6,262 nucleotides of DNA from Tepidimicrobium sp. Its GTDB lineage: Bacteria; Bacillota; Clostridia; Tissierellales; Tepidimicrobiaceae. Position numbers and translations under genes: made by a program. Shown in pieces: positions 1-5,896 of the stretch (the first letter of the stretch is position 1; each line of letters starts with the position of its first letter). The stretch is from NCBI GenBank assembly GCA_012839395.1, contig DUNJ01000111.1, forward strand, positions 1-6,262. The letters run 5' to 3'. The notes under the pieces are model-generated. The model ran no database searches. It saw only the letters and a program-made list of their open reading frames with translations, and was not told the origin of the DNA.

Positions 1-199
1 GTTCCGCCAGGAGCACAGCTGAGTAGCTATGTCTGGAAGGGATAAGTGCTGAAGGCATCTAAGCACGAAGCCCCCCTCAAGATAAGATTTCCCACCTAAA
101 TAGGTTAAGACTCCAAGTAGACCACTTGGTTGATAGGCCATAAGTATAAGAGTAGCAATACTCTTAGCCAAATGGTACTAATAAGTCGAGGGCTTGACC
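1..199 (+). rRNA. rrl: 23S ribosomal RNA, 3' end (partial)
   Basis: The first 199 bases match the highly conserved 3' end of bacterial 23S rRNA: the 'agctgagtagctatgt' and 'gataagtgctgaaggcatct' stretches, 'aagcccccctcaagataaga', and the final 'ggtactaataagtcgag'. Hairpins expected near the end are visible, for example 'aagagt...actctt'. The 3' boundary is set by 'gggcttgacc', which normally pairs with the 5' end of the molecule; the exact last base is uncertain by a few nucleotides. The 5' part lies outside the window. It forms an rRNA operon with the 5S gene downstream. Confidence 0.97.
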
Positions 200-228
200 A
201 GATATATAACTTACTATTATGACCTAAC

Positions 229-249
229 CCAATTTGCAAATGCAATTGG
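229..249 (+). other. hairpin in the 23S-5S spacer
   Basis: The 98-bp spacer between the two rRNA genes contains no recognisable tRNA. It carries a small stem in which CCAATT (229-234) and the following GC pair with GCAATTGG (242-249), with one bulged T and an AAAT loop. Inside an rRNA precursor such a stem could be part of a processing site, but it is small and AT-rich, so this is only a possibility. Confidence 0.3.
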
Positions 250-297
250 AGGTTGACAAACTTAGCATAACGATGTAAAATGTACTTTGTATTTAAG

Positions 298-415
298 ATC
301 TGGTGATGATTGCGAGAGGGACACACCTGTTACCATATCGAACACAGAAGTTAAGCCTCTCAGCGCCGATGGTACTTGGGTGGAGATGCCCTGGGAGAGT
401 AGGACGTTGCCAGAT
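298..415 (+). rRNA. rrf: 5S ribosomal RNA
   Basis: A complete 5S rRNA of about 118 nt. The ends pair as the terminal helix (atctggtg... with ...ttgccagat). The conserved internal blocks are present: 'gagagggacacacctgt', 'accatatcgaacacagaagt', 'taagcctctcagcgccgat', and 'ggtacttgggtgg' with 'cctgggagagtagga'. It lies about 100 nt downstream of 23S in the usual 16S-23S-5S order and is followed directly by a terminator. The ends are accurate to one or two bases. Confidence 0.97.
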
Positions 416-425
416 CATATGATAT

Positions 426-463
426 AAAAGCTCTATTTTGTAGGCCGAAATAGGGCTTTTTTT
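426..463 (+). terminator. rho-independent terminator of the rRNA operon
   Basis: AAAAGCTCTATTT (426-438) pairs with AAATAGGGCTTTT (448-460) with a single T-G wobble. The loop is about 9 nt (tgtaggccg) and the right arm merges into a run of seven Ts. The position, just after 5S rRNA, fits termination of the ribosomal RNA operon. Confidence 0.93.
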
Positions 464-583
464 ATTGCAAAAAATGTTAAAAAATATTGAAAATAAATTA
501 TAAATAGTATAACCGCTATAACACTTTATTACTTTATTGCAACAAAGTAGTAGCATTGAAACTTCAAGTAAGGGGAATTTAGA

Positions 584-589
584 TATAAT
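584..589 (+). promoter_or_regulatory. candidate -10 box for the small ORF
   Basis: A perfect TATAAT lies 49 nt upstream of the ATG at 638. A convincing -35 box is not seen: TTGAAA at 556-561 is 22 nt away, which is too far, and TTCAAG at 563-568 leaves only 15 nt. The two together form a short palindrome, TTGAA-ac-TTCAA (556-567), which might be a regulator site instead. The 170 bp between the rRNA terminator and the small ORF holds no other gene that I can see. Confidence 0.35.
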
Positions 590-637
590 AATACCACTAG
601 CATCATACGATATATCATCCTAAAGTAGGAAGGTAGT

Positions 638-790
638 ATGAGAAATAAGATAACTGGGCTAGGAAATATTCAACTGCTTAAAGGATTTTATTCCGATTGT
701 GATAATGATGGTCTTTTGGTGCAGATGGTGGATCAAAATACAACTATAGGCGATATAAGGCAAAAATTATTCAATAGATATAAGGGTTAA
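638..790 (+). CDS. possible small protein of 50 residues, unknown function
   Basis: An open frame of 50 codons starts with ATG and ends with TAA. It is preceded by AGGAAGG (627-633), a good ribosome binding site, though only 4 nt from the ATG. The predicted product begins MRNKITGLGNIQLLKGF, has an acidic centre (YSDCDNDGLL, with a single Cys at 21), and ends in a basic, probably helical tail (DIRQKLFNRYKG). No signal peptide or membrane segment is visible and I do not recognise the family. A 5-bp hairpin (TCCTA 618-622 with TAGGA 626-630) overlaps the ribosome binding site. The stop lies 2 nt from the stop of the convergent TetR gene. It could be a real small gene, a remnant of a longer one, or chance; the ribosome binding site and a -10 box upstream favour a real gene. 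Confidence 0.5.
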   Translation: MRNKITGLGNIQLLKGFYSDCDNDGLLVQMVDQNTTIGDIRQKLFNRYKG

Positions 791-792
791 TC

Positions 793-1443
793 TTATTTGA
801 TTGTTAGAGAATCTACGATAAAACCAATATATCTCATGGTTTTTTCCATGGCTTCATCATAATCAATTTTACCCTGAATAACTTCTGCTAATATACCCTT
901 ATATAAAAGGGTTGCCATTTCGTTTAAATCCTCTGCATTTTCTTTTCTTATAAAACCCTCCTTCACACACTGGTTTATAGTGGTCATTCCCCTATCATAT
1001 ATATCATGCTTTAAAAGCATCGTGGAAATCCCCTCAGTCTGGCTACCTAAATCTTCAGGAAATAATTTATAATATTCTCGTATATAATCTTCCAAAGAAT
1101 TATCTAGGCTAGCAAAGAATATAGCATAATATATATCTGGGTTTTCGAATGAAAAGTGACAAAAACATTCCCATACCTTTATAAATATATCTAATGAATT
1201 ATCTGCATCCTCTAGATACTCAGGTAGGGCATGGGCATAATCCCTTATATATTTCATAGCAGCGAAGAAAGTTAGATGGTCCAAATTTTCAAAATAATTG
1301 TATAGTGTAGCACTATTATATCCAGCTTTATCAGCTACTTTTCGAATTGTAATCCCTTCTATACCTTCTTCATCTATAATCTCTTTTGCTGCATTAATAA
1401 AGTAGGTCATAATCCTTTTTCTCTGAATTTCTTTTTTGGTCAT
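793..1443 (-). CDS. TetR/AcrR-family transcriptional regulator
   Basis: A 216-residue protein with the usual size and architecture of the family. Helix 1 is at about residues 11-27, followed by the helix-turn-helix at about 31-57. There, ITIRKVADKAGYNSATLYNYF has the classical TetR pattern (TI..VA..AG.s..tlY.YF). The rest (about 60-216) is a helical ligand-binding and dimerisation domain without recognisable subfamily motifs; it is rich in aromatic residues (WECFCHFSFE, DIYYAIFF). I chose the ATG at 1443 because the frame extends upstream to 1530 only through the gene's own probable promoter, and because this start gives a normal family N-terminus. Its ribosome binding site (AGGA, 1457-1460 on the opposite strand) is rather far away, 13 nt. 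The gene is divergent from the reductase operon, next to operator-like repeats, so it probably represses that operon. Its ligand, perhaps betaine, is a guess. Confidence 0.9.
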   Translation of the reverse strand: MTKKEIQRKRIMTYFINAAKEIIDEEGIEGITIRKVADKAGYNSATLYNYFENLDHLTFFAAMKYIRDYAHALPEYLEDADNSLDIFIKVWECFCHFSFENPDIYYAIFFASLDNSLEDYIREYYKLFPEDLGSQTEGISTMLLKHDIYDRGMTTINQCVKEGFIRKENAEDLNEMATLLYKGILAEVIQGKIDYDEAMEKTMRYIGFIVDSLTIK

Positions 1444-1480
1444 GTTTAACGGATATTCCTTTCTACTTTTTATTTTTAAA

Positions 1481-1492
1481 ATACATATGTAT
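1481..1492. repeat. 12-bp perfect palindrome in the regulator leader
   Basis: ATACATATGTAT is a perfect palindrome. It lies just downstream of the transcription start predicted for the TetR gene (about 1495, reading leftwards) and upstream of its ribosome binding site. This is a plausible place for an operator acting on the regulator's own gene. It differs in sequence from the repeats at 1540-1582, and short AT-rich palindromes can arise by chance. Confidence 0.3.
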
Positions 1493-1501
1493 AGCTTTTG
1501 T

Positions 1502-1530
1502 ATTATATCACAAAATATATAAGTAGACAA
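1502..1530 (-). promoter_or_regulatory. promoter of the TetR regulator gene
   Basis: Read on the minus strand, TTGTCT (-35, plus positions 1525-1530) is followed after exactly 17 bp by a perfect TATAAT (-10, plus positions 1502-1507). Transcription would start near 1495 and give a leader of about 50 nt before the ATG at 1443. This supports the shorter start chosen for the regulator. Confidence 0.75.
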
Positions 1531-1539
1531 TAAAATAAA

Positions 1540-1582
1540 AATATCATAATCACGGTTGAAATATAATCACGATTATGATATT
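1540..1582. promoter_or_regulatory. operator region: 12-bp inverted repeat with two tandem operator-like sites
   Basis: AATATCATAATC (1540-1551) and GATTATGATATT (1571-1582) form a perfect 12-bp inverted repeat with a 19-bp spacer. Inside it, ATAATCACG occurs twice (1546-1554 and 1563-1571), 17 bp apart. The second copy belongs to a compact palindrome, ATAATC-AC-GATTAT (1563-1576); the first has a degenerate right half (ATAATC-AC-GGTTGA). Two sites offset by a little more than one helical turn and a half would suit two regulator dimers. The region lies between divergent genes and covers the candidate promoter of the reductase operon, so binding of the adjacent TetR protein is the natural inference. 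Confidence 0.6.
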
Positions 1583-1584
1583 CT
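1556..1584 (+). promoter_or_regulatory. candidate promoter of the reductase operon
   Basis: TTGAAA (1556-1561) and TATTCT (1579-1584) are separated by 17 bp. The -35 box matches the consensus at five of six positions and the -10 box at four of six. The palindromic operator at 1563-1576 fits exactly in the spacer, an arrangement typical of repression. TATATT at 1584-1589 is a better -10 sequence but has no properly spaced -35 box. An upstream pair, TAGACA (1524-1529) and CATAAT (1545-1550), has only a 15-bp spacer. The start site is therefore not certain. Confidence 0.45.
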
Positions 1585-1639
1585 ATATTTAGAATGAAAT
1601 TTATGTAAAAAAAACTGTAAAAAGGAAGGAGTGTAATAT

Positions 1640-2965
1640 ATGAAGTTAGAATTGGGTAATTTTTATGTTAAGGAAATTGTGTTCGGTGACGAGACATCCT
1701 ATTCCAATGGTCTTTTAACTATCAATAAGGAAGAAGCATTGGATATAGTTAGGGAGGATGAACATATAACCGAAGCAGATCTATTTATAGTAAAACCAGG
1801 GGATAATGTAAGACTGGTTCCTGTAAAGGAAGCAATAGAGCCTAGGGTGAGAGTTGAAGGAGGTCCTGTTTTTCCAGGTGTAACGGGGGAGCTTATGCAA
1901 TCTGGTAATGGGCGAACATTAGCCCTTAAAGATTGCAGTGTATTGGTAGTTGGAAAGCATTGGGGCGGATTTCAAGACGGTCTTATCGATATGGGTGGCG
2001 AAGGGGCAAAATATACTTATTACTCCCAATTGAAAAATATAGTATTGGTAGCCGATACTGATGAAGAGTTTGAAAAAAGGGAACAGCAAAAGAAGAATAA
2101 AGCCCTAAGATGGGCCGGGATGAGATTGGCAGAGTATATAGGATCCTGTGTAAAGGATTTAGAGCCTGAAGAATTGGAGACGTTTGAACTAGATCCCATA
2201 ACGAAGCGTTCATCTGAGGAAAACGATTTGCCATCCGTGGTCCTCGTATTACAACCCCAATCCCAAATGGAGGAGTTAGGATATAATGACCTAATATATG
2301 GATGGGATACAAATAGGATGCTACCTACCTTCATGCATCCAAATGAGGTGTTGGACGGCGCTATAATATCGGGAAGCTTTATGCCTTGTTCATCTAAATG
2401 GTCCACATATGATTTTCAAAATTTTCCTATGATAAAGAGATTGTATGAGGAGCACGGTAAGACATTGAATTTCCTAGGAATTATAATGTCTAATCTCAAT
2501 GTAGCATTGGAACAAAAGGAAAGAGCGGCTCTATTCGTAGCCCAAATGGCTAAATCTTTAGGAGCAGATAGTGCAATAGTGGCAGAAGAAGGATATGGTA
2601 ACCCAGATGCAGATTTCATAGCATGTATAGTGGCTTTGGAAGATGCGGGAATTAAAACTGTGGGATTGACCAATGAATGCACAGGTAGAGATGGAAGATC
2701 TCAACCATTGGTTACATTGGATCCTAAGGCAGATGCAATTATATCCTGTGGAGATGTATCTCAGCTGATAGAACTTCCTCCTATGGAGACTGTTTTAGGT
2801 GAATTAGAATCCCTAGGAAGAGATGGATTTGCTGGAGGATGGGCTGGAGATGAGATACTTGGGCCTTCAGTAAGAGAAGATGGTTCAATAATAATGGAAA
2901 ATAACTCTATGTTTTGTGGAGATCAGGTTGTTGGATGGTCTACTAAAACTATGAAAGAATTTTAG
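1640..2965 (+). CDS. grdI: betaine reductase component B, pyruvoyl proprotein (GrdI/GrdE/GrdG family)
   Basis: A 441-residue protein of the GrdE/GrdG/GrdI family, the substrate-binding subunit precursor of component B of the clostridial glycine, sarcosine and betaine reductases. Family features visible are the N-terminal MKLELGNFYVKEIVFG, RVEGGPVFPGVTGE (71-84), GYNDLIYGWDTNRMLPT (214-230), SGSFMPCSSKWSTYDFQN (244-261), and GLTNECTGRDG (342-352). In this family the precursor is cut before a cysteine that becomes a pyruvoyl group, which binds the amine substrate. By length and position I take this to be Cys250, giving chains of about 249 and 192 residues; Cys347 is the alternative. It has a strong ribosome binding site (AAGGAAGGAG, ending 8 nt before the ATG) and is followed after 12 nt by the selenoprotein partner. 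Family membership is secure. The betaine assignment over glycine or sarcosine rests on the downstream BCCT transporter and on the absence of thioredoxin, grdA and grdC/D genes. Confidence 0.88.
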   Translation: MKLELGNFYVKEIVFGDETSYSNGLLTINKEEALDIVREDEHITEADLFIVKPGDNVRLVPVKEAIEPRVRVEGGPVFPGVTGELMQSGNGRTLALKDCSVLVVGKHWGGFQDGLIDMGGEGAKYTYYSQLKNIVLVADTDEEFEKREQQKKNKALRWAGMRLAEYIGSCVKDLEPEELETFELDPITKRSSEENDLPSVVLVLQPQSQMEELGYNDLIYGWDTNRMLPTFMHPNEVLDGAIISGSFMPCSSKWSTYDFQNFPMIKRLYEEHGKTLNFLGIIMSNLNVALEQKERAALFVAQMAKSLGADSAIVAEEGYGNPDADFIACIVALEDAGIKTVGLTNECTGRDGRSQPLVTLDPKADAIISCGDVSQLIELPPMETVLGELESLGRDGFAGGWAGDEILGPSVREDGSIIMENNSMFCGDQVVGWSTKTMKEF

Positions 2966-2977
2966 GGAGGTGTAACA

Positions 2978-4294
2978 ATGAAGAAAGCTATACTTTATAT
3001 AAATCAATTTTTTGGTCAAATCGGAGGAGAGGAAGAGGCAGATTTTGCTCCAGAGATAAAGGAAGGCCTTGTAGGGCCGGCAATGGAATTGCAGAAGCAA
3101 TTGGGAGAGGACATAGAGATTACTCATACCGTTATCTGTGGTGATAACTATATGGGTTCCAATACAGAGGAGGCGGTAAATACCATAATAGGGTTTTTAG
3201 AAGATAAGGAAATAGATATATTTTTTGCAGGGCCAGCTTTTAGAGCAGGTAGATATGGCAGCGCTTGCGGTCATATAGGTAAGGCTGTAAAGGAAAAGTT
3301 TGATGTACCGGTAATATCCTCTATGAATGAGGAAAACCCAGGAGTGGAGATGTTTCGAGAACATATCTATATATTTAAAGGTGGAGCAAGTGCTGCAGCT
3401 ATGAGAAAAGATATTAAGAAGATGGCTGAATTTGGTAGAAGGATATTGAAAGGGGATACTCTTGGTTCAGCTGATGAGGAAGGATATTATGGAAGGGGGA
3501 TAAGACGCCAAGTTTGGTTGGAACCACCTATAACGGCTGCCGATCGAGTTATAGATATGCTATTAAAGAAGATTCATGGGGAGCCCTTCCAAACAGAATT
3601 ACCAATACCAGATCAGGATATGGTGCCCATAGCAGAACCTATAAAAGATCTATCCAAGGCTAAAATAGCGATAGTTACATCTGGCGGAATAGTACCAGTA
3701 GATAATCCGGATAGGATTCAATCCGCATCTGCTACTAGGTGGGGCAAGTATGATATATCGGATACGGATAGGCTAGAACCAAAGGTGTTTAAAACCATTC
3801 ATGCTGGGTTTGATCCGGCAGCTGCCAATAACGATCCAAATGTTATAGTTCCACTAGATGTTATGAGAGAATTTGAAAGGGAAGGAAAGATAGGAAAAGT
3901 TCATGACTATTTCTATTCTACAGTTGGTACTGGAACTACCGAAGGAGAAGCGGCTAGGATGGCTAGAGAAATAGTGGTAGACCTACAAGATGCCAATGTG
4001 GATGGCGTTATTCTAATATCCACCTGAGGTACCTGTACACGTTGCGGTGCAACGATGGTAAAGGAAATTGAAAAGGCAGGCATACCGATAGTACAGATGG
4101 CTAACCTAATCCCAGTTGCTAAGACTGTAGGGTCCAATAAGATGGTACCCACTATATCTATACCCTATCCGCTAGGCGATCCAGATACTCCGAAGGAGGA
4201 GCAATGGAAGGTAAGATATCATAGAGTTGGAGTAGCTTTAGATGCGTTAACTATGGATGTTAAGGAACAGACCGTATTTAATGTGAGTGTGTAG
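2978..4294 (+). CDS. grdH: betaine reductase component B, selenoprotein subunit (GrdH/GrdB/GrdF family), TGA read as selenocysteine
   Basis: The gene encodes 438 residues if the in-frame TGA at 4025-4027 is read as selenocysteine (Sec350). The frame continues without interruption to TAG at 4292-4294. Around it the protein reads ILIST-U-GTCTRCGATMVKEIEKAG, with the UxxCxxC motif (Sec350, Cys353, Cys356) of the family. The N-terminus (AILYINQFFGQIGGEE) and GPAFRAGRYGSACG are also typical. With the pyruvoyl subunit it forms component B, which passes the carboxymethyl group of the substrate to the selenocysteine of GrdA; the Sec350 selenol is the presumed attacking group. A bacterial-type SECIS hairpin follows the TGA. 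The ribosome binding site GGAGG (2966-2970) directly follows the stop of the upstream gene, so the two are co-transcribed and probably translated together. A conventional gene finder would cut it at 4027 and call a false second gene from 4055. Confidence 0.93.
4025..4027 (+). other. in-frame TGA, selenocysteine codon 350
   Basis: This TGA interrupts an otherwise open frame at the position where the GrdB/GrdF/GrdH family has selenocysteine, and two Cys codons follow in the pattern UxxCxxC. All other coding frames that end in this window stop with TAA or TAG, so TGA is not used here as an ordinary stop. Confidence 0.95.
4028..4060 (+). promoter_or_regulatory. SECIS-like hairpin for selenocysteine insertion
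   Basis: CGTTGC (4040-4045) and GCAACG (4049-4054) form a perfect 6-bp stem with a GGU triloop. The stem begins 12 nt after the TGA. A small stem-loop at this distance with G and U in the loop is what bacterial SelB recognises. The stem lies within codons for the conserved Thr-Arg-Cys-Gly-Ala-Thr stretch, so coding constraint explains part of the sequence. The lower part of the hairpin is not clear. Confidence 0.75.
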
Positions 4295-4299
4295 ACTTG

Positions 4300-4331
4300 A
4301 AAAGGGGTGATAGGTTCTATCACCCTTTTTT
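4300..4331 (+). terminator. rho-independent terminator after the reductase operon
   Basis: AAAAGGGGTGATA (4300-4312) pairs with TATCACCCTTTTT (4318-4330) with one G-T wobble and a 5-nt loop (GGTTC), ending in a run of six Ts. It starts 5 nt after the selenoprotein stop codon and separates the reductase pair from the transporter gene. Confidence 0.9.
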
Positions 4332-4341
4332 AAAAAGATAT

Positions 4342-4347
4342 TATAAT
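4342..4347 (+). promoter_or_regulatory. candidate -10 box for the transporter gene
   Basis: TATAAT lies between the terminator and the transporter's ribosome binding site, 37 nt before the ATG. The matching -35 position (about 4319-4324) falls in the terminator stem and does not resemble the consensus. Either the promoter is weak or activated, or the transporter depends partly on read-through from the reductase operon. Confidence 0.35.
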
Positions 4348-4384
4348 ATAGATATTTCAATCATATAGAATTGGAGGTAAGAAC

Positions 4385-5875
4385 ATGAATGATCAAAAGC
4401 AAAAGGATAATAATGTTTTTCATATATCCCTTATAGTATCCATAGCAGTAGTTCTTTGGGGCATAATAGCAAAGACTAGCTTTGCAAATTTTGCAAATTC
4501 GCTTTTAAGTTTTTTAACTACTAACTTTGGCTGGTCCTACCTTATATCTATGTTGGCTTTTGTTATTTTTGCTATATTTTTAGCTTTTAGCAAGTATGGA
4601 GATATAAAGTTAGGGCCAGATAATTCAGAGCCTGAGTATAGTAATGCTTCATGGTTTGCTATGCTTTTCGGAGCAGGAATGGGCATAGGACTTGTATTTT
4701 GGGGAGTTGCAGAGCCTATAGCACATTTTGCAAACCCGGTAGGAATAGAACCTGGTAGTATAGAAGCAGCCAATTTTGCGATGAAATCATCCTTTATGCA
4801 TTGGGGTTTTCACCCCTGGGCAAATTACAGTATAATAGGGTTAGCTCTTGCATATTTCCAATTTAGGAAGGAAAGGCCAGGGCTTATAAGTAGTATATTT
4901 ATACCTTTATTAGGGGAAGAAAGAGTAAATGGACCAATAGGCAAATTAATTGATATCCTTGCAGTATTTGCTACAGTGGCAGGTGTGGCTACATCTTTAG
5001 GTTTAGGGACTCTACAGATCAATAGCGGATTGAACTATCTATTTAACATTCCTGAAACTACCATGGTACAGATAGGAATAATATTTGTAATTACCATAAT
5101 ATTTATCTGGACTGCGGTTAGCGGTATAGATAGGGGAATAAAAATATTAGGTGATATCAATCTATATCTGGCTATTGGATTATTGATATTGGTAATAATA
5201 TTGGGACCAACCCTGAAGATAATAAACAACTTTACCAATGGCTTTGGACAATATATTAACGCGTTTATAGAGGATAGCCTAAGTATAAGCGCTTTTGGAG
5301 ATAATAGTTGGCTAAATAGCTGGAGAATATTTTATTGGGCATGGTGGATAGCTTGGGCACCTTTTGTGGGTAGCTTTATAGCTCGTATATCCAAGGGAAG
5401 GACTATCAGGGAATTCATAGCAGGGGTAATATTTGCACCTGCACTAGCTTCAATTGTTTGGTTCTCGGCTTTTGGAACTATGGGATTGAATTTGGCCGAC
5501 AAAGTTGGATTAAAAAGTTTAGCAACCGCGGCAGCAGCGCCTGAAACAGCCTTATTCCAAGTGTTTAATCATTATCCATTAAGCTCTATATTATCGGTGA
5601 TTACGGTAGTATTATTAGGCACCTTCTTTATAACATCGGCTAATTCAGCTACATTTGTACTGGGCATGTTTACATCGGAAGGTGATTTGAATCCAAGTAA
5701 TAATAGGAAAATCCTTTGGGGATTGGTACAGTCCTTATTAGCTACATCTTTACTTCTTTCAGGAGGGCTTGAGGCCTTGCAGACAGCTTCTGTTGCAGCT
5801 GCATTTCCCTTTATATTTGTAATGCTATTGGCAATGGTATCGCTTATAAAGGCCTTTGGAGAGGAAAAAATATAA
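4385..5875 (+). CDS. BCCT-family glycine betaine transporter
   Basis: A 496-residue membrane protein with about 12 hydrophobic segments (from about 11-29 to about 468-489), of the betaine/carnitine/choline transporter family. The glycine-rich TM3 motif GAGMGIG (96-102) has Gly in the last position, as in BetP-type betaine carriers rather than the Asp of choline carriers. The TM4 motif W140-GFHP-W145-AN-Y148 and W321/W324 in WAWWIAWAPFVGSFIARISKG provide the aromatic cage for the trimethylammonium group. F414, T417 and S418 match the known Na2 sodium site of BetP, suggesting sodium coupling. N- and C-terminal tails are very short, so the osmosensing C-terminal extension of BetP is absent; a nutrient-uptake role fits better than osmoprotection. 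The ribosome binding site GGAGG (4373-4377) is 7 nt from the ATG. It lies 90 bp after the reductase genes and is separated from them by a terminator. Substrate by homology and context is betaine. Confidence 0.92.
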   Translation: MNDQKQKDNNVFHISLIVSIAVVLWGIIAKTSFANFANSLLSFLTTNFGWSYLISMLAFVIFAIFLAFSKYGDIKLGPDNSEPEYSNASWFAMLFGAGMGIGLVFWGVAEPIAHFANPVGIEPGSIEAANFAMKSSFMHWGFHPWANYSIIGLALAYFQFRKERPGLISSIFIPLLGEERVNGPIGKLIDILAVFATVAGVATSLGLGTLQINSGLNYLFNIPETTMVQIGIIFVITIIFIWTAVSGIDRGIKILGDINLYLAIGLLILVIILGPTLKIINNFTNGFGQYINAFIEDSLSISAFGDNSWLNSWRIFYWAWWIAWAPFVGSFIARISKGRTIREFIAGVIFAPALASIVWFSAFGTMGLNLADKVGLKSLATAAAAPETALFQVFNHYPLSSILSVITVVLLGTFFITSANSATFVLGMFTSEGDLNPSNNRKILWGLVQSLLATSLLLSGGLEALQTASVAAAFPFIFVMLLAMVSLIKAFGEEKI

Positions 5876-5896
5876 TAACCCTATTGGTGATAGGAT

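Noticed and set aside
200..297. A tRNA gene in the 23S-5S spacer
   Set aside because: No cloverleaf or T-loop sequence can be formed; only a small AT-rich hairpin is present.
105..556. Two open frames on the minus strand across the 23S-5S region
   Set aside because: They lie antisense to 23S and 5S rRNA and the rRNA terminator, and have no ribosome binding site or recognisable protein content.
638..790. Small ORF as a remnant of a GGDEF domain, because it contains TGLGN near its start
   Set aside because: Only this short string fits; the sequence after it does not follow the GGDEF pattern.
1444..1530. A 29-residue N-terminal extension of the TetR protein from an upstream ATG
   Set aside because: It would read through the regulator's own -10 and -35 boxes and the palindrome at 1481-1492, and it adds non-family sequence in front of helix 1.
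1983..3127. Several minus-strand open frames inside the reductase genes
   Set aside because: They are shadows of the strongly supported grdI and grdH frames and have no recognisable motifs or ribosome binding sites.
3913..4152. Minus-strand ORF across the selenocysteine site
   Set aside because: It is antisense to conserved grdH sequence and has no independent support.
4055..4294. A separate 79-residue gene after the grdH TGA
   Set aside because: It is the in-frame C-terminal end of the selenoprotein, and its ATG is an internal methionine (residue 360).
4482..4500. Tandem TTTGCAAAT-like repeat near the start of the transporter gene
   Set aside because: It encodes two similar residue pairs (FAN-FAN) in a coding region and shows no further copies.
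4537..5238. Three minus-strand ORFs inside the transporter
   Set aside because: They are shadows of the BCCT frame; their hydrophobic content mirrors the codon bias of the real gene.
4306..5894. Nine-base repeat GGTGATAGG at 4306-4314 and 5886-5894, both just after gene ends
   Set aside because: Nine bases shared over 1.6 kb is not significant, and one copy is simply part of a terminator stem.
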